The translations under genes were made by a program, and so were the position numbers. From NCBI GenBank assembly GCA_035578155.1, contig JAPWDM010000001.1:85523150-85587149 (forward strand): a stretch of 64,000 bases of DNA, read 5' to 3'. This DNA comes from Brachynemurus nebulosus. Taxonomy: Eukaryota; Arthropoda; Insecta; Neuroptera; Myrmeleontidae. Positions 11,490 through 21,946 of the stretch are shown here, piece by piece (positions within the stretch are counted from its first letter, which is position 1; each line of letters opens with the position of its first letter). The notes below the pieces were generated by a model. It ran no database searches and was not told the DNA's origin. It worked only from the letters and a program-made list of their open reading frames with translations.

Positions 11490-12059
11490 CAGTGTAAACT
11501 CTATATAACGAACTTCTATTTAACGAAAAACTCCTTAAAACGTAGAAATTACAAAGGTTTGTTTGGTTTACATTATCATTCGTATATTGAAACACTCTTT
11601 ATAACGTAATAGCCACTCTCAGTAGCGAAAAATGCGTCATTTTTCAAGCCAAAAAAAATTTTATATCACTGACTTTCAAACAAAATAGTGATACAGAGTC
11701 GTAAATATTTGGTACGCACAAAGGGATTCTTAGAAATCCGTTTATTTGTTTGTTGTAATTGCCTAGCACATGTTTTTGTCTACTGTACTTCCGTACTACT
11801 GTCTTATTGCTGTCTTTACGTTATCATATTCTTAGTTGCTTTCAAACTTTTTAACTGTAAACATGGCGAGTAAAAGAAAGAGTTTGTGTATTGACGAAAA
11901 AGTGTCATTTAATTCAGTCAAAATTAAAACCTCTTACTAAATTCGTAAGTTTTATTCGTAAAATGATATTGTTTTCTTTTACTCTCCATATAACGAAAAC
12001 TCTTTATAACGTAATAAAATACCCGGTCCCTTCAATTTCGTTATATGGAGTTTACACTG
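11490..12059. mobile_element. Tigger/pogo-like element, nested (570 bp)
   Basis: CAGTGTAAACTCTATATAAC at the left and, reverse-complemented, CAGTGTAAACTCCATATAAC at the right form a TIR of about 22 bp, with a TA duplication at 11488-11489 and 12060-12061. CAGTxxAAxCTCxxTATAACG is the classic Tigger/pogo terminus. Internal ATAACGAAAACTC-like repeats lie near both ends. It sits inside the element at 10570-12324 and is thus younger. Confidence 0.85.
11863..11940 (+). pseudogene. N-terminal remnant of a Tigger (CENP-B-like) transposase
   Basis: Starting at the ATG at 11863 the frame reads MASKRKSLCIDEKVSF before drifting into noise and a stop at 11938-11940. MxSKRKxLxxxEKVxxI is the start of the CENP-B-type helix-turn-helix of Tigger transposases. 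The DNA-binding domain is cut after about 15 residues and the DDE domain is absent, so this copy is a deletion derivative. Confidence 0.7.
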
Positions 12060-12696
12060 TATATCTATAAAAAATTTTGTAGTAGAGATAGAGTTGTGAA
12101 ATAAAAAGTGTTGTACTGCTAATTACCCCACTTGGCGGGTAAAAAAAGACAAGGTTTTTATATTTTTATAGATTTATACCATTAGCTTGAGTGAAAAAAA
12201 CAATCAAAATCGTAAAATATAAACAATTTAACATCATACAGTATTTTTTTGTCTAAAAATTCAAATATTTTCTACATGAAAAATGAAAAGATTTGATTTT
12301 GTCTTTTTTTACCCCGCCCAAACCTACATAATTATTTGGTCGATTCTGTAACTATTAACAGTCTGTAAAACCTCTGTTAGACTGTTAAATTACAGAATTT
12401 TAAAAAAATGGTATTGTGTACGCAATTTTTAAAAGAAATGTTAGCTAACATTCTGTTATTTCTCTGTAAACTTTACAGCACTCAAAACACCCGCCATAAA
12501 CTTTACAGAGCTGTTAAATAGGCTATTTGCTATGGATATTATTTTTGCGTTTTTTTATAAATTCAATATTTTGTAGTTTTAATTTGTCAATTTTTGAATT
12601 GTTTGATATCCGTAAGTAGCTAATCACGAAGTATTTTTTGTAATAAGAAGACTGTTGAGAAAATAGTGCAGTGTTTTTAAATCGGCCAGGATGTAA

Positions 12697-15218
12697 TCCT
12701 AACTAATATTATAAATGCGAAAGTGCGTTTGTTTGTTTGTTTGTTTGTTTGTTTGACTGGCTTTCACACCTAAACAGCTTAACTAATTGACTTAAAATTT
12801 TGCACAGACGTATTTTGCGAAACAGAGACGGTTATAGGCTACTTTTTATCCCGAGAAAATATTTAATTCCCGTGGGAAAATGTATCTTATACTATTAAAC
12901 GAACAATGTTTTCATTTGTTACTAATTAAATGTATTTTATAATTTACAATATTAATAAATAAGTATTATTTCTATAGATACTACCAATAATAAATAATAA
13001 TATTTCTACCGACGACTACTATGAAATTACTTATTTACTGTTCAAAATAATAGGTGTGTTCCAGCACCTATTTTTCGACAAGTACAAAACATGTTCATGA
13101 TTTATTTATGCGCATGCTCGACTATGAACAAGTCACAAACATGTTTGTAATGTGCAGAGTGCTGGAACATATTTTAAAAACAATTGTTGACATTTAATGG
13201 ACACTATCTCCTTCCACAGTGTCGTATATATAACTCTCGGTTTGAATTTTTTTGTTCTCTTGAAATGATAATCGAATTATTTCAGATGTCTCAGCAGAGG
13301 TAGATAAGTGAAAATCAGAATTATGTGTTTCCTAGTATCACTCATATCATATTACCACTAAAATTAAACAAATAAAACAAATATGGAATATCTAAAGTCA
13401 CGCTGAAATTTACTAATATTAAATAAAATTATATTTCAGTTTTATTCATTTCACTCCATTTCAGTAATAAGAAATGTTAAAATGAAATTTATAGATGTAA
13501 CTTGAAATTTTGTTAACCTAAAATTTTAATATACATATCTAGAAAACAAAAATTAAATTATTTAATTTTTCCCCCTTCTTTTTTTAAATGTCTATAAATA
13601 ATTATAAAATTTGTTTATCTAGTTTAAAATTTTCAAATTCTGTACGTTAAACAATTAACCTATAATCTGTTGTTTTTAAATCGTCAAAAGAAAGAGATAG
13701 CAATAAATAAAAGAAACAAACAATATAATGTACAAAAAATCCATTCAAAAACCCTTAGACAATTTAGACAGTCAATAACAAGTTTGTAACTTGTCGGATG
13801 TATTGTTGGAACATTGTACAATATGTACAAATTGTACAAATTGTTTACTTTTTCTTTGCTGGAACGCAATAACTTGATTACGCATGTGCAAACAATCCAC
13901 GGACTGTCAAATATAGCATGCTGGAACAAACCTATTATTTGTATCCTACAAGAAAATAAACAACCGGTAACTATCCAGTTATCGTCAATACGGTACTTGA
14001 CTGTATTCAAAATTTGTTTTAAATGTTGAATAATTTTATGTATTGTCCTTAAATATATTCAATTTTAGTAGTGACAAATAAAAATATTCTTTAGTTACTT
14101 AAAAATTCGATTTCGAAAATAATAAATTTTTAGCCTTCATTTAAATGGTTAAAAACGCAGTGATATTTGAAAATGACGTCATTTTTTAATAGCAGATCTT
14201 ATTATTGTAGTTACGGTTTGTCTATGACAAATTGCATTTTCATTGTGACATTTTTACAATTCTAATTGACCAAGAGAAGTTGTTTTTCTTTGTAATTTAT
14301 TTTGAACTTTTTGGTTTGCAATTAATTTTGCACTCAAAAGGATTGATGGAAGGAATACATCGTCACTTAATACGTAAAATATCCTTATCAACTTGTTTTA
14401 AATATTATGCTAAAAATGCTTTTATTATTTGCTACAATTTTAAAGTTACGTTTTCTTAAAGTGCATTTAATACTTGTAGGGCTTCATGAAAATCTTACGA
14501 TGATGATAAATGAAGAAGATAACAAAGTAGAAAGTTGTAAATACCACTAAAACTGAGCATGATGACTGCTGAATATTGTGTACAAATTTGAAACCGTGTT
14601 GACAAGTGTTGATATGAATGAAAGCGACATCTGTTTAAGTTAAATCGTGACGTCATTGCATACGTCACTACGCCAAATCGTTTTTCCCGCCAATTTGTTC
14701 ATTTAAAATTGAACAATGGTTTTTTTGAAGATTTTTAAAAATTTAACAAAAATTAACTAATTTATACGTAAGAACAAAGCATTTAGAATCATTTCTCAAT
14801 TGCAGTCAAGTACCCTATTAGCACATTCACTATTCTTAACAAATTCCATACAGATGAAATTTCCACCGGGCTGAGGTCGGTCACCCTGACATTTAAATTA
14901 TAACAACGGACAATTGGTTAGCATATTATTAACAGAAAGAACAATATACAACGATAAACATAGATTACCTTCGACCTCGGGAAAAGATCTAAATCCTGTG
15001 GGAAATCTTATTCCCGTGGGAAAATATATTTAAAATGATATAAAAAAAAAGAATGTTAGAGTCTATTTTTTATCCGGGAAAAATATTTTATTTCTGTGGA
15101 ATTCCCAAGAAAAAAAAAACAGCTCTCAATAGCGACGCGACTAAAGTACACCTTATACGATTTAACTAAATGTCATAATTTCAAAAGCCACGCGAGCGAA
15201 GCCGCGGGTAAAAGCTAG
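12697..15218 (+). mobile_element. Non-autonomous Helitron-like element (about 2.5 kb)
   Basis: The left end is A/TCCTAACTAATATTATAAAT followed by GCGAAAGTGCGTTTG and a GTTT run. The right end is GCGAAGCCGCGGGTAAAAGCTAG/T. Helitrons start with TC, end with CTRR, insert between A and T, and carry a GC-rich hairpin near the 3' end. Here CCACGCG and CGCGGG flank an AGCGAAGC loop at 15188-15208. This head and tail are widespread in insect genomes. There is no Rep/helicase. The blocks CCCGTGGGAAAATG and CGAGAAAATATTTAATTCCC at 12850-12890 recur at 14990-15100, bracketing inserted material. Confidence 0.7.
13053..13932. mobile_element. TA-flanked inverted-repeat element inside the Helitron (880 bp)
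   Basis: The TIRs are GGTGTGTTCCAGCA and, reverse-complemented, GGTTTGTTCCAGCA, bordered by TA on both sides. Further copies of GCTGGAAC or GTTGGAAC lie at about 13161, 13806 and 13858, in both orientations, and look like subterminal binding sites. ACATGTTTGT-type repeats occur near the left end. No coding sequence is recognised. Confidence 0.65.
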
Positions 15219-16471
15219 TTTCAAATAAAGTAAATTTAATATGAATTATATTTTTTTTATGAATAGTGAATGTTTTCGGGACAAAATCGCACTGACGCAA
15301 TTTGTCCACATGAAACGTTTTACCTTTTCTCGACAGTGCTTCAGCTATTTAATGTATTTCATCAAGAATTCTTATTCATAGTATTGTCATTTCTTATTTT
15401 GTTGTCTACAACTCTACATATTTAACACATAAGGCATTGTCTTTTGAGAGCGAATAAGCGCTCTTTACTCTACCTGTTTTCACATTTTTTTTAAAATTAT
15501 CACCCATAATAAAGTGTCAATAATTTATGAAAAATTTTCTCCAAAGATTTGGTGTACTTGAAGTATTTTTAAAACTATCGGTATCGATATCTACGGAAAG
15601 CTCTCATGTGTGTAAATTAGATATCGAAATATAGGTACATATATGCCTATTTTACCATTTGACGAGTGGAGCGAAACATTATACCTACTATTATAAGGAA
15701 CTGGTTGTCTAGAGAATTCTCGAATATCTAATTTAGAAATAGCAGCTTAATCCATAATTATGATAATTTTACGCGAGTTTAATACACATAGGTACTACAC
15801 ATAATTTCCCTCTCCATTTCAAATAAACCGCTATAAAAGAATTAATTTTTTACATTTTATATACACAAATCCATGGTAATTTAACATAAATAGTTCAACA
15901 ACAGTAGAATATATAAAATGTAATAGAGAATATGCATATAGTCTAAATAAATTTTAAGTATTTTTTTATATTCTAGTAGAATATGGAAATTTAATGGTGA
16001 CAGTAAAAAATCTTTTAATTTGTTAATTTTAATAAAAAAAAATAGTCTAAAACATAATATTTTAAATGAATTTTAAACGAAACTGAACCCGCCATGACGT
16101 AATTCAGTATGGAAATGCCCATTCAATAGTAGCCACGGAAATAGAGAAAAAAAACTTCGTTCCGTTGTTTACTTGTAAATTTCAAATAATTAATTGTGCA
16201 TACTGATTGTTTTAATTGTGCTTGAAGTTTCTCTATTTTTTCTTTTTATTATTGTCTTTAAACAATTATTTATAATTTATTTATGGTAAATTATAATGAC
16301 GGATACTGGATTTGTATACTGAAGTCTCCTGAATCTATACCAAATCTGTAATCTGTCCAAATCGTCTAAAATCCCTAATTACAGTAAATGGGGTTGAGAA
16401 TGAAATGACAGAACCAAAGAATGGGTATCCTACTAAATTGATCTGCCAGGTGCAAGTCATGGAAGCACTGA
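15219..16471. other. AT-rich filler, nothing recognised
   Basis: No gene or clear element. The sequence lies inside the composite at 12338-19692 and carries no obvious repeats beyond poly(A)/poly(T) tracts. Confidence 0.45.
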
Positions 16472-17130
16472 CGGCAAGACTACGATAAGTACGGCGCCAA
16501 GATTTGATGACACTTCCTTATAGAACTTGACGAAATACATCGAAAAATAAGAATAAAATTTTTCGAGATCTCGCTTCGTTTTCGAGATATTGATCGTTAA
16601 ACTTGTTTTTGAATTCCAATATATTGTATGTATGGGATGTGGGCACGAGTACGATATCCGCGGCGACAAAATTTGACAAGCGGATCTGATAGATTTTGGC
16701 ATTCTAAGCACAAAATAAAAAGTAAAAAAATTTTGAAATTCGCCTTAGTTTTCGAGATATCGATCGTTAAACTTGTATTTAAGTTTTCATGAAATTCGGA
16801 TATATTGTATTTGGCGAAATATTGGTGAAATATATTTATATCAAAAATCGACGTTTATTGTCAAAACTGGCCTAACCTTCGGGCAAAGGGTAACCTTAAC
16901 TAACCTCACCACTTAGTTTTTATATCAAAAATCGAAATTTATTGTCATAACTAGCCTAACTTTCGGGCAAAGGGTAACCTTAAATACAAGTTTAACGATC
17001 GATATCTCGAGAACGAAGCGAGATCTCGAAAAATTTTATTCTTGTTTTTCGTTTTATTTTGTCAAGTTCTATAAGGAAGTGTCATCAAATCTTGGCGCTG
17101 TACTAATCGTAGTATCCCCGTCATGGATGT
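16472..17130. mobile_element. Foldback/MITE with arms of about 145 bp
   Basis: The left arm (about 16475-16620: GCGCCAAGATTTGATGACAC, TATAGAACTTGACGA, TTTTCGAGATCTCGCTTCGT, GATCGTTAAACTTG) is repeated in inverse order at about 16983-17126. The centre holds CGGGCAAAGGGTAACCTTAA repeats shared with 7144-7855. The arms also resemble the dispersed repeat at 5600-5840. No coding capacity. Confidence 0.75.
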
Positions 17131-17856
17131 TCATTGCTACTTAATTGTTGTTGTTTAGTGTCATAACACATGAAATAACAAGTAATGTCATGTTGCAAAG
17201 CTGCAATTTACGTCAGTTGCTATCGTATTTGTGTCAACCATTCCTGTTTCTTTATATTTTGTAATTTTATTAATAAATTACATACAATTAATAAAAGAAA
17301 TTGTTTTTTTACCTTGCATTGTATGGTCTAATCTGTCATATCAAAATACGTAATGACCTTGATTGAAATTGATTCTAAAACAGATTCGACCTAAGAAATG
17401 GATTCTTCGCATCCTAGAACATATAAAAAGTGGTATTACTCAATAGCGGGCAGATTTAATTTATAGCAAACAGGCCACCAGCGCAGCAGTTGCGCACAAG
17501 TTGCTTGCGATGGTTCGCTAAAACCTTAAGACCATACCTAAGACTATACCAAATTTCAAAAACTTGGCACAGAGTGCACGATTCTAATGAATTCCCCCTA
17601 TCCTAATTTGTCTGTTTGAAATAGGAATTTTATTTTCAAAAATTCCTAAAATAAAGGGTTAAATGTAATATAAAAATAAATAAATAATAATAATCTTCGT
17701 AATTATATAATTTATCGTTACTCTCGTTACTATCATTAAAAATTCTAGTGTCAAGATTGGGGTACTAGTCATGTCAAAATACGTCACACCCGGAGCGATT
17801 TCGTTTAAATTGTATTAGGTTATAGCAATAAAAAAATAATTTTTTTATTTAAATTA
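17131..17856. other. Non-coding sequence, nothing recognised
   Basis: No open frame or repeat I can support between the foldback and the mariner. Confidence 0.45.
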
Positions 17857-18786
17857 TAAAGGGTGTCCCAAAATTAACGCAAGATTTGAATTTGCCACCA
17901 TTCGTGCAGTAAAGTGTTGGCAATCCTATTAAAAAAACCGTTTGATAGTTGATTGTATAGGGTTAGTAAAAATGGAGCGTTACACGATAGAACGCACAGC
18001 GAAGAGAGTTGGTTGAATGGATTATTGAACAACAAGTGGATGCCGATTTTTCGAACAAAATCATTTTCAGCGATGAAGTACACTTTCACCGTCAACTTTG
18101 TTAATCGTCAAAATTGTCGCATTTGGAGTTCAGAGAACCCACATGTAATTGTCGAAAAAAAAAATGCATCCTCAACCTCCTGTTTGGTGCGGATTTTGGG
18201 CTCGAGGTATCATTGGACTATACTTTTTTGAAAATGAAGCTGCTCAAGCAGTGAATGTTACTGGTGATCGATATCGCGACATGATAAGACAGTTCTTTCT
18301 ACCTAAATTGAATGACATTGATGTGAACGAGATGTGATTTTAACAAGACGGTGCCACATACCATGCAACCCATGAAACAATTCAATTACTGTATGAGACA
18401 TTTCCTGGCCGTGTACTCCCTCGTTCTGGTGATAAGAATTTCCCCCCTAGGTCGTGTGATTTAACACCATTAAATTGCTTTTTATGGGGCTATTTGAAAT
18501 CAAAGGTCTATGCCAATAAGCTCGCAAGCATCCATGTATTAAAGGAGGAAATTCAACGTTGCATCAACGAAATTCAACCACATTTATGCGAAACGTTCAT
18601 GGAAAATTTCGACAAAAGAGTGTGTATGTGCCAGCAAAGCCGTGGAGGTCATTTATCCGATGTGTTGTTCCATACATAACCCTATCTTGTGTACTTTACG
18701 ATTCAATAAAAAAATAACAATTTAAAGAACAAAAATTGTGTTTTTTATTTAACTCAAATCTTGCGTTAATTTTGGGACACCCTTTA
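17857..18786 (+). mobile_element. Mariner-family element (about 930 bp)
   Basis: Near-perfect inverted repeats of about 32 bp, starting AAAGGGTGTCCCAAAATTAA (17858) and ending with the inverse at 18785, are flanked by TATA on both sides, consistent with a TA target. The interior encodes a decayed transposase. The copy is shorter than a full element (about 1.3 kb) because most of the N-terminal domain is deleted. Confidence 0.85.
17972..18679 (+). pseudogene. Mariner-type DDD transposase, decayed
   Basis: A start-like MERYTIE survives at 17972, followed by a deletion and frame jumps. From about 18050 the catalytic core is recognisable: SDEVHF (first Asp), VWCGFWARGIIG, QDGATYHATHETI (second Asp) and PPRSCDLTPL (third Asp), then WGYLKSKVYANK and CQQSRGGHLSDVLFHT with a stop at 18677-18679. 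I count 36 residues between the second and third Asp, so this belongs to the DD36-37D branch near maT/mariner rather than classic DD34D. Two in-frame stops (about 18335-18345, where Trp and Gln codons became TGA and TAA) and at least one upstream frame change make it inactive. Confidence 0.85.
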
Positions 18787-18818
18787 TAAGGATACTGGTA
18801 TTTTTTAAAATATTTTTT

Positions 18819-19516
18819 TAACGGCCGGTTTTACATTCACATTTAAAGCCGACTTTAACACTAAAGCCAACTTTAAAACGGATAATCAAATTTAAAGCTC
18901 TGTTAGTGTAAAAGTCGACTTTAAGCTAAAGTAAGAATTATCTCGACTTTTACTGCTTAAAGTCGGCTTTAACATATTTGTTATTGCTGATTATTATCAT
19001 TGAATTTTGTTTATAAGCATAATTTTTCTATAAAATATTCGTACCTTAAATGAATAAAATAAAAATCTTATTGGTTTGCTTATTTTCAATAATATTTTTG
19101 ATTATTTTTACGTCTTGGTTTAATATCAAACATTCCTTTTGGGTTAAACTGGCTGAACGATTTCTGGGTTACCCGCGATTTCTTTTATGATTCATTGTAT
19201 TTATGATAAATTTCTTTTAAAAAGAAATAATGTAGTTTCCTATTCCAATCTCACTGGCAGTAGCGAAATGAGTGAAATGCGTATTTTTTGAAATTCAATC
19301 ATGTTGATATTTTCGTTTCTATAGTTATTTTTTTTAAATGTAAGATTGGCTATGATTATTCATAGTTCGTTTTATCCATGCAACACTTAAAAGTCCTTTA
19401 ACAAAAGCAAGCAGACCTGATCATTGTAAAACAATGCTAAAAATAAAGTCGACTTTAAATTAAAAGTAGCTTTAGTTAAAGAACCTTTAAAATTATGAAT
19501 GTAAAACCGGCCGTTA
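18819..19516. mobile_element. GGCCGG-ended MITE with AAAGTCGACTTTA repeats (about 700 bp)
   Basis: The TIR TAACGGCCGGTTTTACATTC is perfect at both ends. Palindromic words related to AAAGTCGACTTTA occur at about 18846, 18865, 18911, 18938, 18958, 19446 and 19460, mainly in the subterminal regions. The GGCCGGTTT start recalls ISL2EU/Harbinger-type termini, but the target duplication is ambiguous. No coding sequence. Confidence 0.65.
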
Positions 19517-19691
19517 GAGTTATTATTAGTTCCTCTAACGATTTAGGTAATAAAAAAAAACGCATATTCTCTATTGGCATCTTAACATAGTGTCTTACAG
19601 AATATCAAATTTTAACATTCTGTTAAAAACAATTTTACAGAGCTCTGTACTGTAAAATAACAGTCTGTAATAATTTAGTTACAGAATCGAC

Positions 19692-19693
<2 letters not shown>

Positions 19694-19773
<80 letters not shown>
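19694..19773. repeat. (TA)n microsatellite
   Basis: About 40 uninterrupted TA units abutting the right inverted repeat of the composite element. Confidence 0.95.
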
Positions 19774-19775
<2 letters not shown>

Positions 19776-20159
19776 ATTATTGATTCAATGCTGCAATGTT
19801 GAATCAATAACGCATAATAAAAATCAATTTTCTCATATATTTAATAATGTCTGAGATAATTAAGATCTGATATTTTATTCAAATCAAGTTTTCTCAAAAG
19901 TATCATTTCTGAGATATGTGAGATTCGTGTGACAGGGCAGATCTATAGTAAACCTAGTATACTGTAAACAAGCAAAGTTATGTAGGTCATTATTCCTAAA
20001 TATGGTTCTCTTAATAAACAATTTGGTGGTTTTCATTAAGGGAGACAAAATTACCCAAAGGGTAGTTAATAGGGTAAATGGTATTCAGTAGTGTATAAGA
20101 AACGTTTTTCTCTAACTAAATTAATTAGTTCTTCATCTATGTTTAAAAAAAAATTAGGG
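19774..20159. other. Non-coding sequence, nothing recognised
   Basis: A short inverted pair, TTGATTCAATG/TGTTGAATCAA, is present at 19780-19806; otherwise nothing is supported. Confidence 0.45.
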
Positions 20160-20167
20160 GTCTCAAA

Positions 20168-20760
20168 TAGGGTTGCCAACCATACTTTATAATAATGTAT
20201 CTATTCTACTTTATTTTTCACAAACATACTTTATACTTTTACATAAAAATAAAGTATACTAAAATACTTTATTTTGAATCTTGACTGTGATTACACTAAA
20301 CAAAACTCTCCGTTACGCAATTCCCAAACGATTTATTAAATATTAAGATGGATGGATTTACATATATTCTGAATCAATAATACTTAAAAAAATTCAGAAC
20401 AAATACCAATATATACTTAAAAATGCGGGTAATAATTTATCAAATATGAAAAAAAAATCAGTTCTTATTTGCTCTCTGTTCCCGCAACCTCAGCTTTCAC
20501 TGAGAGAGTTTTTTCGTCGATGAATGTGAAGTGGGGAGAAGAGATTTAAATCTAAACTTTGGTTGTAACTAGCTAAGTATAACCAAAGGTAACCAAAAAT
20601 TGTTAGCATGTGCTAAAAGCACAAAAATATGTATTTATGGCAATAAAAACTTAAATTTGGAAAATATTTTTTTTTTTTGATAAAAAGGTAGGTACTTTAT
20701 TTTTTCTTATTTAAAAATTAGATACGTTATTTTTCTCAAAAAAAGTAGTTGGCAACCCTA
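20168..20760. mobile_element. hAT MITE with 8-bp target duplication (593 bp)
   Basis: The TIRs are TAGGGTTGCCAACCATACTT and, reverse-complemented, TAGGGTTGCCAACTACTTTT. The flanks are GTCTCAAA (20160-20167) and GTCCCAAA (20761-20768), an 8-bp duplication with one change. This is diagnostic of the hAT superfamily. It is an internal deletion derivative, since the end of a hAT transposase is still present inside. Confidence 0.85.
20484..20576 (+). pseudogene. hAT transposase C-terminal dimerisation remnant
   Basis: The + strand frame reads ATSAFTERVFSSMNVKWGEE and then stops. The S.TERxFSSxNxxW pattern is the core of the hAT C-terminal dimerisation domain. Only about 21 codons remain, followed by several stops. 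It sits in the right half of the MITE at 20168-20760 in the expected position and orientation. Confidence 0.7.
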
Positions 20761-20768
20761 GTCCCAAA

Positions 20769-21449
20769 CAAAACAAATTTCTATATACGTAAAAATGACC
20801 CGATATTTTACGACCCGTCATAATCTTTCCTGAAGAAAAATCTTTTTTTTGTTACGTTACTATTGTACTGTGTTTAATACCCCTGTCGCAGGATCCTCCA
20901 TAAGTGCATAACAACGAGTTTTCAAAAATTTACATTTTACAAAAATTTACTAATACAGACGCCGCGCCGTCCACATCATTAATTTTTTTTTATTTACAAG
21001 ATCATCGGCACACAGAATTCATTAATATAGAAAAATAACTAACTAGCACTAAATACCTTGCTAATAATGTTCCATATACGGTGGAATAGTTAAAATAAAA
21101 TTTTCATCTCCACTTTTAAATTTTTCAAGACAACGTATGATGTATCGATAGAAACGGGACACAAAAAAACCATTCCACTGTCCTAAAACCTACTTTACGT
21201 TCCATAAGAAAAATAAAAGCTTCGGAGTTATCTCAAAAACGGGTAAATAACATAGTTCTTACCAGTAAGGAGTTTTTGGGGGAAAAAATTTAAATTATGG
21301 AATTTGGAGATATATTTAGGATCGGAAGTCAGAACAACGAAATAGTAATTAGTGAAATAACGTATGAATATAAAAACTCAAGTTTTGCCAGACCTATTTG
21401 TAGTAATTTTTAATAGTATTTAACTTTGTTTTTGTTTTTTTTTTTTCAG
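20769..21449. other. Intronic sequence before exon 2
   Basis: It contains a short head fragment of the TA-cored repeat family (CCCCTGTCGCAGGATCCTCC at about 20880). It ends in a T-rich tract and CAG, the 3' splice site of exon 2. No gene. Confidence 0.55.
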
Positions 21450-21572
21450 AATTTATTGCTGGCGCACGGGGACGCCGGTACAAGCGACGATAGTGGTCGA
21501 GCATCTGAAAGATTAACAGGCTCATCTGTTGCACCTAGAGACCCCGATAGTTCCAGAGATCGACTCAGTGAT
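21450..21572 (+). CDS. Internal exon 2 of the unrecognised host gene
   Basis: A 123-bp exon (41 codons) with a long poly-T/CAG acceptor and a GAT/gtaagt donor. Only one of the three frames is open, and it is the phase that continues exon 1. It encodes NLLLAHGDAGTSDDSGRASE and then a Ser/Asp/Arg-rich stretch ending RDRLSD. Composition is about half G+C, far above the surroundings. The SDDSGR and DSSRD patches look like phosphorylatable, disordered sequence. The strict open phase and the splice signals make this the best-supported coding exon in the window. I cannot name the protein. Confidence 0.8.
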
Positions 21573-21946
21573 GTAAGTTGTTTAATATGATTGTGATTGT
21601 GTATGCTCGTAACAGAAACTGTTAAACTGAAAATTAAAAAAATTAACAAGAAAAATAAAAGATTCGTACCTACATGTTTTTTCAGTTCACGTCAGTTTTA
21701 CCATATATATAACATTTATCGTCAAATAATATCATAAGCTTTTGGTATTAAAGAATAACTTGATACGTTTGATTAGCTTGTTCACAATAGTCGTATTACT
21801 TCATCATCGGAAATTAAAATCTTAGGACAGCAGTTGTCGTTGCAGGTTTTGTCATTTTGAATTGAATATGTCAAACCATTTCACTGCTGTAAGCACACAA
21901 ATAAATGTATGAACCTTTGTGAATTGATGAAATTTTCTGACATTAA
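21573..21946. other. Intron, nothing recognised
   Basis: Begins with the gtaagt donor of exon 2. It ends at the TTAA (21943-21946) that borders the next element. Confidence 0.5.

Larger units (their letters stand above)
10570..12324. mobile_element. TA-flanked element with GGGTTGGGCGGGGT ends
   Basis: The left end GGGTTGGGCGGGGTAAAAAA and the right end, reverse-complemented, GGTTTGGGCGGGGTAAAAAA are near-identical inverted repeats, each bordered by TA (10568-10569 and 12325-12326). The motif GTAAAAAAAGAC recurs inside at about 10608-10622, 11277-11289 and 12140-12150, so the subterminal region is repetitive. No transposase of its own is visible; the 1.75 kb interior is AT-rich and contains a nested Tigger copy. 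The superfamily is uncertain. Confidence 0.65.
12338..19692. mobile_element. Composite bounded by GGTCGATTCTGTAACTA inverted repeats
   Basis: GGTCGATTCTGTAACTA at 12338-12354 is matched exactly by the inverse sequence ending at 19692. Both ends continue with repeated CTGTAA/TTACAG words (for example at 12363-12400, 12470-12480, 19590-19600 and 19630-19680). This looks like one element of which only about 200 bp at each end is original; the rest is filled with later insertions (Helitron, inverted-repeat element, mariner, MITE). The flanks show no clear duplication. Confidence 0.5.
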
